Shown here piece after piece: positions 24,880-32,772 of a stretch of DNA of 64,000 bases (its first letter is position 1; each line of letters begins with the position of its first letter). Both the position numbers and the translations under genes were made by a program. The notes below the pieces were generated by a model that made no database searches, had not been told where the DNA came from, and worked only from the letters and a program-made list of their open reading frames with translations. The stretch covers positions 372,001 through 436,000 of the forward strand of contig NZ_BAABRO010000004.1 in assembly GCF_039545035.1 (NCBI RefSeq). Direction: 5' to 3'. This DNA is from Novipirellula caenicola. Lineage in GTDB: Bacteria; Planctomycetota; Planctomycetia; Pirellulales; Pirellulaceae.

Positions 24880-27095
24880 GCGCGTTTGCAAACCACTTGC
24901 GAGTGCGGCCCGATCTGAAGTGGCAACGCACAGAATCCGGAACCGACGACATTTGGATCGTCCGAGATCCGTTTGCCAATGAGTACTTCTATCTTCGTCC
25001 GCAAGAACGCCGCCTGCTAATGCTGGCCGACGGCACACGTTCGCTTAGCGAGATTACTCAAACGTGCAAAACCCTGTTTGCACCGGAATATGTATCGCCA
25101 GAGTCGGTCGTCGATTTTTTCGCAGAAGCCCTTCGTAGCGGTTTATTGATCACGTCTTCACCCACCGGCGATGCTGGCGAATGCAGCGCGTTGGTTGAAC
25201 ACGATGGGGCGGGCGATCAAGCGGCGATGTCGCCGAACTTATCGCGACCTTGGTGGCATCAACCGTTGGCGATCCGTATCCCCGGCGTCTCGGTCGATCG
25301 GCAGATCGAGCGTATGATGCCGCTTGCGAGAAGGATCCTCAGCTTGGCAGTGCGAATGATTGCGGTCGTCTTTACATTGATCATGGCGGGGATGGCCGTC
25401 GTGTATTTTGATCAAATTGCCATCCATCTCGACGCCGTCACGCGTGAACCCGTGGCGAATTGGGGCATTTTGTTCCTCGTTGTGATCTTGGTTCTAAAAG
25501 TATGTCACGAGATCGCGCATGCAGTGACATGCAAATGGTTCGGAGCCGAATGCCGGCAAATCGGAGTGATGTTGTTATTTGGGATGCCGGTCCTGTACTG
25601 CGACGTGTCGGACGCTTGGTTGCTGAAACAACGTTGGAAACGGATCATGGTTTCCAGCGCCGGCATGATGGCAGAATTGTTCATTGCCGCGGTGGCAATG
25701 CTGCTGTGGCTACTGCTTGCCGATTCGCTACTTCGCGATCTGTGCGTCACGGTGATGTTGGTCGGTTCGGTCAGCACGGTCGTGTTCAATGGCAATCCTC
25801 TGCTTCGCTACGACGGCTACTACATCCTTTCGGATTGGGTCGGCGTTCCCAATCTCGCCCGGCAAGCTTCTGTTTCGATGCAAACGTGGGTACGACAATG
25901 GATATGGAATGACGTCGTATCGGAGGCACGGATCGAATCGGCGAACCGCTTTCGCTGCAGCATCTCGCCGATACGTTTGCGGATCTATTGGATCGCCAGT
26001 TTGCTCTATCGTGGATTGGTTTATGCGACGTTAGGAATGTGGGTGTATCACAAGGCCGATCCGGCGGGGTTGGGGCCACTCGCGGCAATTTTGTTGTCAT
26101 CGGCGCTGATATTCGGGGTGACTCCATGGCTAAAAGCGGTACTGACGCCTCCGCCATCACGCCGACGAAATCGATCCGGACGGTTCAGGCGTCCGCTGGT
26201 GATCGGAGCGATTGGGGCATTGGTGATTGCAATCCTGGTCTGGGTTCCGTTTCCACACCGGATCAAGGCCCCGATGACAATCCGTCTCGCTGATTCGCAG
26301 CCAATCGTAGCAACGTCGGCAGGCCGGATGGTCGACGGCATTCCCGATGGATCGTTCGTAAAGCAGGGCGATAGGATCGCCACGCTGGCGAACCCCGATC
26401 TGATGCTATCGATTGCCCAGGAACAAACAAAGCTAAGTGCATTAAAAACCGAGTTAACGAGCCTACAAAGTGTCCGCCCCGCGACTCGACAAATTTCCGA
26501 TCGTATTGCGGTTGTGACCAAGTCAATCGATGCAAGTGAACATCAGCTGCGACTGCTGGCGTCAGAAGCGTCACAGTTGGAAATCTTAGCCCCCGCATCT
26601 GGAGTCCTTTTCCCCGCCACCCACCGGGTGCAGCGGGTTGTTTCGACGCGTGAGCTCAGGACGTGGGACCACACGCCGCTAACGAAGCATAATCGTGGAG
26701 CTTGGATCGAGGCGGGAACCCAATTGGGCACCTTGGGGACGCCTGGACAGTACGATGCAATTGTCTTGGTTCGACAACAGAACCTAGCTTACGTGCGTGA
26801 GGGACAATCGGTGTCATTGATGCTCACCCACGTTTCGGCCGGAGCAATTCGAGGGAAAGTCATCGAAGTCGCATCGTCGGCGACTGACGGAGTCCCCGAG
26901 GAATTGGTGAGCAAGCGGATGGTGCTGCCCCTCCGCCGTGGCAATGGTCCAGGCGATGCCAATTACCAAGTGCGAGTCCGATTGCATCCGAGCGATCGGA
27001 TATTGGCGTTACGGTCCACAGGCTACGCCAAGATTGACGTGCCGTGGACATCACTGTGGAAGCGATGGACAACGCCTCTGCGAGACGCATTCTGA
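24876..27095 (+). CDS. PqqD-like / M50 site-2-protease-like / HlyD fusion protein
   Basis: 739 residues. N-terminal residues about 20-95 (FANEYFYLRPQERRLLMLAD, SEITQTCKTLF, VVDFFAEALRSGLLI) resemble PqqD/RRE winged-helix domains that bind precursor peptides in RiPP pathways. A multi-helix membrane section (about 150-430) contains HEIAH (H211-H215) and the paired NGNPLLRYDGYY motif, the two zinc-site signatures of M50 site-2 proteases, so the active site looks intact. The C-terminal third (about 450-739) has HlyD-type lipoyl strands (VATSAGRMVDGIPDGSFVKQ) and a coiled coil. Similar PqqD-M50-HlyD proteins are often annotated as peptide zinc metalloprotease proteins. It ends a three-gene operon and probably works with the divergent TolC-like protein. 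Substrate unknown. Confidence 0.88.
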   Translation: MSAFANHLRVRPDLKWQRTESGTDDIWIVRDPFANEYFYLRPQERRLLMLADGTRSLSEITQTCKTLFAPEYVSPESVVDFFAEALRSGLLITSSPTGDAGECSALVEHDGAGDQAAMSPNLSRPWWHQPLAIRIPGVSVDRQIERMMPLARRILSLAVRMIAVVFTLIMAGMAVVYFDQIAIHLDAVTREPVANWGILFLVVILVLKVCHEIAHAVTCKWFGAECRQIGVMLLFGMPVLYCDVSDAWLLKQRWKRIMVSSAGMMAELFIAAVAMLLWLLLADSLLRDLCVTVMLVGSVSTVVFNGNPLLRYDGYYILSDWVGVPNLARQASVSMQTWVRQWIWNDVVSEARIESANRFRCSISPIRLRIYWIASLLYRGLVYATLGMWVYHKADPAGLGPLAAILLSSALIFGVTPWLKAVLTPPPSRRRNRSGRFRRPLVIGAIGALVIAILVWVPFPHRIKAPMTIRLADSQPIVATSAGRMVDGIPDGSFVKQGDRIATLANPDLMLSIAQEQTKLSALKTELTSLQSVRPATRQISDRIAVVTKSIDASEHQLRLLASEASQLEILAPASGVLFPATHRVQRVVSTRELRTWDHTPLTKHNRGAWIEAGTQLGTLGTPGQYDAIVLVRQQNLAYVREGQSVSLMLTHVSAGAIRGKVIEVASSATDGVPEELVSKRMVLPLRRGNGPGDANYQVRVRLHPSDRILALRSTGYAKIDVPWTSLWKRWTTPLRDAF

Positions 27096-27114
27096 AAAAT
27101 CATTCGAGTGGACC

Positions 27115-27166
27115 GAAGCCACCCCGTCATCCCCGCAGTGGGGATTGCCCCGCTTTTCACGGCTTC
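27115..27166. other. Two-tier inverted repeat after export operon
   Basis: An outer 6-bp stem GAAGCC/GGCTTC (27115-27120, 27161-27166) encloses an inner stem ATCCCC-GCAGT-GGGGAT (27129-27145). No U-tract follows, so it is a structured element or Rho-type processing site rather than a clear intrinsic terminator. Confidence 0.5.
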
Positions 27167-27296
27167 AAAACGGCTGACAAAGTCCCCGTAGTCGATACAG
27201 TTTGCCATGCCGGCGAATAAATCGCCCTGTTGCAAAACCAGACAGACGCTTGCGAACACGCTAGAATCATAGGCAGCTTCTCGATTCCCCCTGCCT

Positions 27297-27309
27297 AGGA
27301 GCCTCGCCG
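27297..27309 (+). promoter_or_regulatory. Ribosome binding site fixing TTG start at 27310
   Basis: AGGAG (27297-27301) lies eight bases before TTG 27310. The resulting N-terminus is a proper signal peptide; the internal ATG 12 codons in would shorten its positive n-region. Confidence 0.7.
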
Positions 27310-29832
27310 TTGTCTGCCCACCGTTTCAAGCTCGTGATGTTACTTTGCGTTGCATTAGGGGCTGTGCCCGCGATCGCCAACGATTTGGAATCGGCTCAAA
27401 ATCAATTTCGGACGGGGAAATACAAGGCTGCAGAGGCGGTAGCTTTCGCGGCAGTCGAAAGCGGAATCTGGAACGAACGTTGGCCGCGACTATTAATCCA
27501 ATGCCAATTAGAGCAAGGGAAGTACGCCGAGGCATTGCAAACGTATGACACCGCTATTCGGCGTTACCCCACCAGCATGACACTTAGGCTGTTGGGGCTC
27601 GAGGCGATTCGCTTCAACAATCTCTCCGAAAGATCCGAAGAGGAGCGGAAGCGATTTTTCCAACTGCTGCAGAGTTCGCCGCTTCGCTTTGCCAGCCGTG
27701 ACAGCCTGATAGCGGCAGGCCGCTATTTCGTCGACGAGGGCGAGGATGCGCGTCAAGTGTTGGAAATGTTTTACGATCGCGTGCGTGATTCGAATCCCGA
27801 TTTCCTCGAAGCTTACATCGCAACTGCCGAGCTCGCATTAGAAAAAGGCGATTACAAGGTGGCCGCCGAAACGCTTGCCGAGGCCGAGCGGATCGACGAT
27901 ACCGACCCACGTACCAGCTATTTGAAAGCGCGTGCATTTGAGTCATCGGATGCCAAAGTCACCGCCGCGGCACTACAACAAGCACTCGAATTAAACCCAA
28001 ACCATATTCCGAGCTTGTTGATGCTTGCCGAATTGGCCTTGGATCGTGAACTGTACGACGATGCCAAATCGTCGATCGCCCAGGTCTTGAAAATCAATCC
28101 GTCCGAACCGGACGCTTGGGCATTACAAAGCGTGATCGCCCATCTCGAGGGTGACCCAAAACGTGAACAAGAAATGCGTCGCAAGGCGCTCAGCACGTGG
28201 CACGAAAATCCGCGAGTCGACTATTTGATCGGCAGCAAATTGTCGCAAAAGTACCGGTTCGCCGAGGGTGCTGCGTACCAACGCCGCGCCTTGGAATTCG
28301 ATCCCGATTATCATGCCGCCAATTTTCAACTCGCGCAAGACCTGCTTCGTTTGGGCAACGATGACAAGGGGTGGACGTTGGCAAAATCGGTCGCTGAGGA
28401 CGATCCGTACAACGTCGTCGCCCACAACTTGTTGACGCTGCATGACCGAATCAAGGACTTTAGCATTTTAGAAGCGGGCGATATTCATGTTCGCATGGAT
28501 CCCGAGGAAGCGGACGTGTATGGCGAAGCGGTGCTCGAATTGCTGACCGAAGCGCGAGCGACGCTGTGCGAAAAGTATGACGTCCAACCAGATGCGCCGA
28601 TCATGGTCGAGATTTTTCCTGAGCAGAAAGATTTTGCCATTCGCACCTTTGGATTGCCTGGCGGCGCGGGTTACTTGGGCGTTTGTTTCGGCCGTGTGAT
28701 TACCGCCAATAGTCCGGCGAGTCAGGGTGAGCGACCGCACAATTGGAAGAGCGTGTTATGGCACGAATTTTGTCATGTCGTGACACTCGAGAAGACCAAA
28801 AACCGTATGCCTCGGTGGCTCAGCGAAGGCATCTCGGTGTACGAAGAACGGATGCGAAACCCGACGTGGGGCGAGTCAATGACGCCTCAATATCGCGAAA
28901 TGATTCTGAACGAATCGCTAACACCGGTCAGCAAGTTGAGTTCGGCCTTTTTGAGCCCTCCGTCCGCGTTACACCTGCAATTTGCCTATTACGAGTCCTC
29001 GCTTGTAATTGAGTTTCTGATTGAAAAGCACGGGATTGAGTCACTCAAAATGGCACTCGTGTCGCTGGGTGATGGGTTATCGATCGACGATGCGTTGACG
29101 CGGTCGGTCGGATCGCTTGATCGGCTTGACGTCGAATTTGCAACGTACGCACGCGAAAAAGCAGAGGCATTTGCCCCGGACGCCGATTGGTCGCGGGAAG
29201 AATTGCCAACCGAGACAACGACGACGGAACTAGCCAAATGGGTAGACGAACACCCCGAAAATTATTGGGGGCTGCGGAGCCTCGCTGAAGCTTGGATTAC
29301 GGAGAAGCAAGACGAAAAGGCATTGCCATTACTCGAGAAAATCGTCGAACTCGGTGCCGTGACGCCCGAGCGGGACGGTCCTCTCGAATTATTAGCCGAC
29401 GTTTATCAGCGATTGGGGCGGGCAAAACGCGAACGCGAAATTCGCGAGCAAGTTTTAGCAATTTCTAGCGATGCTTTGCCCTCGTACCGGCGTTTAATCG
29501 AAATTGCAACGGAACAAAATGAATGGCAACAGGTGTTGGAGTATAGCGAACAGATGTTGGCGATTCAGCCACTGCAACCGTTTGGATATCAGCACATGGC
29601 CACAGCGGCAGAACAGTTGAAGAGGCCTGAGAAAGAAGTCCGGCCGTTAAAAACGCTTTTGCAGATGGATCCAATCGACCCTGCCGCACTGAATTTTCGA
29701 TTAGCACGTGCCGGATTCGAAACCGGCGATACGGCATTGGCCAAGCGGCATGTATTGGCGGCGTTAGAGGACGCGCCACGCTACCGCGATGCCCATCGCT
29801 TGCTGCTGGAAATCGTCGAAAGTGAGCGGTAA
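27310..29832 (+). CDS. Secreted TPR protein with gluzincin (peptidase MA-like) domain
   Basis: 840 residues, starting at a TTG backed by AGGAG. The signal peptide runs to about residue 24 (VPAIAND). The first 370 residues are TPR-like helix pairs (FRTGKYKAAEAVAFAAVESG, ALELNPNHIPSLLMLAELAL, ALEFDPDYHAANFQLAQDLL). A protease domain follows with HEFCH (H485-H489) and PRWLSEGISVYEE about 14 residues on, the HExxH...E arrangement of gluzincins such as peptidase MA-like proteins. More TPR-like repeats end the protein. All metal ligands are present, so activity is plausible. It is the first gene before DUF4159 and the MoxR cluster (69-bp gap containing a hairpin) and might process envelope components of that system; that link is inference. 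Confidence 0.9.
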   Translation: MSAHRFKLVMLLCVALGAVPAIANDLESAQNQFRTGKYKAAEAVAFAAVESGIWNERWPRLLIQCQLEQGKYAEALQTYDTAIRRYPTSMTLRLLGLEAIRFNNLSERSEEERKRFFQLLQSSPLRFASRDSLIAAGRYFVDEGEDARQVLEMFYDRVRDSNPDFLEAYIATAELALEKGDYKVAAETLAEAERIDDTDPRTSYLKARAFESSDAKVTAAALQQALELNPNHIPSLLMLAELALDRELYDDAKSSIAQVLKINPSEPDAWALQSVIAHLEGDPKREQEMRRKALSTWHENPRVDYLIGSKLSQKYRFAEGAAYQRRALEFDPDYHAANFQLAQDLLRLGNDDKGWTLAKSVAEDDPYNVVAHNLLTLHDRIKDFSILEAGDIHVRMDPEEADVYGEAVLELLTEARATLCEKYDVQPDAPIMVEIFPEQKDFAIRTFGLPGGAGYLGVCFGRVITANSPASQGERPHNWKSVLWHEFCHVVTLEKTKNRMPRWLSEGISVYEERMRNPTWGESMTPQYREMILNESLTPVSKLSSAFLSPPSALHLQFAYYESSLVIEFLIEKHGIESLKMALVSLGDGLSIDDALTRSVGSLDRLDVEFATYAREKAEAFAPDADWSREELPTETTTTELAKWVDEHPENYWGLRSLAEAWITEKQDEKALPLLEKIVELGAVTPERDGPLELLADVYQRLGRAKREREIREQVLAISSDALPSYRRLIEIATEQNEWQQVLEYSEQMLAIQPLQPFGYQHMATAAEQLKRPEKEVRPLKTLLQMDPIDPAALNFRLARAGFETGDTALAKRHVLAALEDAPRYRDAHRLLLEIVESER

Positions 29833-29846
29833 ACGGCGAACGTCAT

Positions 29847-29864
29847 CCGCCCTGGGACGGGCGG
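29847..29864 (+). other. Intercistronic hairpin
   Basis: CCGCCC-TGGGAC-GGGCGG is a perfect 6-bp GC stem between the TPR-gluzincin and DUF4159 genes, without a U-tract. It could stabilise or process the operon mRNA, or attenuate transcription. Confidence 0.5.
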
Positions 29865-29901
29865 TATCGAATCCGAGAGTGAGAGACAGCGGAGAGAAAA
29901 A

Positions 29902-30744
29902 ATGATCACGCGACGTTCCCTATTGATCGGCATGTGTTTTGTTTTCATTGCCGGAGCAGCGCTGGCTCAACGCGGATATCGATGGCGAATGTCGGCCCCT
30001 CATACCGAACGCAACGGAGTGCCTGATTGGGAAGTGAACCCCAATTTCCCAGGTGATTTGTTTACCTTTGTGCGGATCAAATACGATTCCTATGGTGGAC
30101 GTGGCGGGGGCGGAGGTTGGGCCACCGATTACCGCGACAGCGATCTGAATTTCTCATTGCGTTTGCAACAATTGACCTCGCTCAAGGTCAATCCTGAACC
30201 GATCGTGCTGGAATTAACCGATGATCAACTCTTTGACTATCCATTCATCTATATCATCGAACCAGGCAGTTTGGTGTTCAGCCAAGCCGAAGTCGCAGCA
30301 CTCCGCCGCTACTGTTTGAACGGCGGTTTTTTGATGGTCGACGATTTTTGGGGCGATTCCCAATACGAGAATATGCGGCGCGAGCTGAAACGAGTCTTTC
30401 CCGATCGTGATCCGGTCGAAGTGCCGCTGTCGCACGAAATCTTTCACAACGTCTACGATTTGAAAGAGAAGCCTCAAGTCCCCTCAATCAACGCGGCGCG
30501 GCGTGCCATGGGGGGCGACGCCGGATCGTACGAGTGGGCTTCCGACGGCAGCGATACTCGTACGCCTCACTACCGCGCCATCCACGACGACGAAGGGCGG
30601 ATCATGGTCTTCATTTGCCACAATACCGATCTCGGTGACGGTTGGGAACGCGAAGGTGAAAACCAATGGTATTTCGAAGAGTTTTCCGTCAAGAAAGCCT
30701 ACCCCATGGGAATCAACATCGTCACCTACGCGATGACTCACTAA
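29902..30744 (+). CDS. DUF4159 domain protein, exported
   Basis: 280 residues from ATG 29902, preceded by GGAGA. A signal peptide (ITRRSLLIGMCFVFIAG, cut after ALAQ) leads into a DUF4159 domain: FTFVRIKYDS, YPFIYIIEPG, LRRYCLNGGFLMVDDFWG and a C-terminal ENQWYFEEF...GINIVTYAM. DUF4159 is a Rossmann-like, GATase-related fold of unknown biochemistry, frequently encoded beside MoxR, DUF58 and BatA genes. A Gly-rich loop (GGRGGGGGW, about residues 65-73) is a local peculiarity. It is 52 bp upstream of the MoxR gene and surely in the same operon. Confidence 0.9.
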   Translation: MITRRSLLIGMCFVFIAGAALAQRGYRWRMSAPHTERNGVPDWEVNPNFPGDLFTFVRIKYDSYGGRGGGGGWATDYRDSDLNFSLRLQQLTSLKVNPEPIVLELTDDQLFDYPFIYIIEPGSLVFSQAEVAALRRYCLNGGFLMVDDFWGDSQYENMRRELKRVFPDRDPVEVPLSHEIFHNVYDLKEKPQVPSINAARRAMGGDAGSYEWASDGSDTRTPHYRAIHDDEGRIMVFICHNTDLGDGWEREGENQWYFEEFSVKKAYPMGINIVTYAMTH

Positions 30745-30796
30745 CACCCCGTTCGGCAAAAATCGCAAAGATCCGTATCACCCTCAGGAACGCAGC

Positions 30797-31810
30797 ATGA
30801 GCACTGAAGCATTGTCCGTAGAAGACGAAGCACGCACGGTCGAACAAATTCGCGAAGGTCGCGAGCGAATTTATGCAGAGCTTTCCAAAACCATCATCGG
30901 TCAACACGAGGTGATCGAGCAGCTGCTGATCAGTCTGTTCGCAGGCGGACACTGTTTGATCACCGGGGCGCCGGGGTTAGCCAAAACGCTGCTGGTACGC
31001 AGTGTCGCGCAGATCTTTCATTTGAAATTCCAACGGATCCAGTTCACCCCCGACTTGATGCCGGCGGACATCACTGGGACCGAAATTTTGGAAGACTCCG
31101 GAGATGGGCATCGCAAGATGACGTTTGTCAGAGGCCCGATCTTTGCCAACGTCGTGTTGGCGGACGAAATCAACCGGACTCCGCCAAAGACCCAAGCCGC
31201 ACTGCTCGAAGCGATGCAGGAACACCAAGTCACCGCGGCCGGGCGACGCTATCCGCTGGAGGAACCCTTTTTTGTGCTAGCGACGCAAAATCCGATCGAA
31301 ATGGAAGGGACGTATCCGTTGCCGGAAGCTCAATTGGACCGTTTCATGTTCAACGTCCTGATTGACTATTTGCCGCCCAAAGATGAATTGGCGGTGGTGA
31401 TGCAAACCACGTCACAGCGAGCTGAACCCATCGAACCGCTGTTTAGCGGCGATGACATCTTGCGGTTTCATCACACCGTTCGCCGCGTGCCGATCGCCGA
31501 GGAAGTCGGAGCCTATGCCGTTCGATTGGCCGCATCGACTCGGCCCGATCGCGACGGTACTCCTGATTTCATTAACCAATGGGTCAGCTGGGGCGCGGGA
31601 CTGCGTGCCGCGCAAACGTTGGTGCTCGGTGCCAAGGCGCGAGCATTGCTGTCGGGAAATGCCCACGTGCGAATGGAGGACATCCGAGCGCTCGCGCACC
31701 CCACGCTGCGACATCGCGTCTTACTCAGCTACAAAGCCGAAGCCGAAGGCGTCACGATCGAAAATGTGATCGATCAACTGTTGCAAACCGTACCCACGGA
31801 GATGCCGTGA
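30797..31810 (+). CDS. MoxR-family AAA+ ATPase
   Basis: 337 residues from ATG 30797, with AGGAA eight bases upstream. Walker A is GAPGLAKT (about 56-63), Walker B VVLADEINR, followed by the MoxR-specific TPPKTQAALLEAMQE and ATQNPIEMEGTYPLPEAQLD sensor-1 region, and the C-terminal lid domain. MoxR ATPases act as chaperones or metal-insertion factors that remodel VWA-domain partner proteins. Its stop shares a base with the next start (TGATG), so the DUF58 protein is translationally coupled. It is the only energy-providing enzyme of the operon. Confidence 0.95.
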   Translation: MSTEALSVEDEARTVEQIREGRERIYAELSKTIIGQHEVIEQLLISLFAGGHCLITGAPGLAKTLLVRSVAQIFHLKFQRIQFTPDLMPADITGTEILEDSGDGHRKMTFVRGPIFANVVLADEINRTPPKTQAALLEAMQEHQVTAAGRRYPLEEPFFVLATQNPIEMEGTYPLPEAQLDRFMFNVLIDYLPPKDELAVVMQTTSQRAEPIEPLFSGDDILRFHHTVRRVPIAEEVGAYAVRLAASTRPDRDGTPDFINQWVSWGAGLRAAQTLVLGAKARALLSGNAHVRMEDIRALAHPTLRHRVLLSYKAEAEGVTIENVIDQLLQTVPTEMP

Positions 31811-32772
31811 TGGTCCATCCTTCGCGAAGTGACATCGCCTCGATTGATCCATCCGCGGTGATGCGAATCAAAAATTTGCAGTTGCGAGCCAAGACCGTCG
31901 TGGAAGGCTTTTTTGATGGGCTGCATCGTAGCCCCATGCACGGATCATCCGTGGAATTCAGTGAATATCGGCCTTACACCATCGGGGATGATCTGCGTGG
32001 TTTGGATTGGAAACGATTTGCCCGCAGCGATCGGCTGTATATCAAAAAGTTCGAAGACGAAACCAATCGTAATTGTTATCTATTGGTCGATCAAAGCCGT
32101 TCGATGGGCTACGGATCGATCGATTACAACAAAATCGAATACGCGCGAACCATGGCGGCAACGTTCGCTTATTTTTTATCGTTGCAGCGAGATTGCGTCG
32201 GGGTGCTGACGTTTGACGAGACGATTGGCGAATTCATTCCGGCCCGACGTCGTGTCGGCCACTTGCACCAAATGTTGGTGGCGCTTTCTCGCCCAATCAG
32301 CGGCAAAGGAACCGACATTGATTCGCCGCTGAAACAGATTGCCAATCTCGTTGGACGACGCGGTTTGGTCATTTTGATTTCGGATTTATTGACCGCCACC
32401 GAATCGCTTCGAACCAATCTTGCCTACCTACGATCACGAGGACACGAAGTTGTCATTCTGCGGACCTTGGACCCGGCGGAAATCGACTTCAAGCTCGAAT
32501 CGCCTAGCATGGTTTTGGACATGGAAACAGGACGCGAAATCTATCTGGATCCCGAGGCCGCTGCGGCGCAGTATCAGCAGCAATTTGCCGAACACAAAAA
32601 ACAACTACAAACGGTGTGCAGTTCGTTAGGCGTTAGTTTGCATGAACTCGTGACCAACCAACCGCTGCATGAATCCTTGTTCCATTTGCTCAATTCACAA
32701 CAGCAGCGACCGCGTGGTACCGCACGTGCCGGGATGCTGACTCGATCTGCATGTAGCGGAGGGACAACATGA
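31810..32772 (+). CDS. DUF58 domain protein
   Basis: 320 residues from ATG 31810. It contains the DUF58 signature VEFSEYRPYTIGDDLRGLDW followed by RLYIKKFEDETNR, then a VWA-like fold with LLVDQSRSMGY as the metal-ion (MIDAS) motif DxSxS. Such proteins partner MoxR ATPases; they lack membrane helices and are thought to sit at the inner face of the membrane. The start is set by overlap with the MoxR stop; the frame is open further upstream as a shadow. Its end overlaps the BatA-like gene by four bases (ATGA). Confidence 0.93.
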   Translation: MVHPSRSDIASIDPSAVMRIKNLQLRAKTVVEGFFDGLHRSPMHGSSVEFSEYRPYTIGDDLRGLDWKRFARSDRLYIKKFEDETNRNCYLLVDQSRSMGYGSIDYNKIEYARTMAATFAYFLSLQRDCVGVLTFDETIGEFIPARRRVGHLHQMLVALSRPISGKGTDIDSPLKQIANLVGRRGLVILISDLLTATESLRTNLAYLRSRGHEVVILRTLDPAEIDFKLESPSMVLDMETGREIYLDPEAAAAQYQQQFAEHKKQLQTVCSSLGVSLHELVTNQPLHESLFHLLNSQQQRPRGTARAGMLTRSACSGGTT

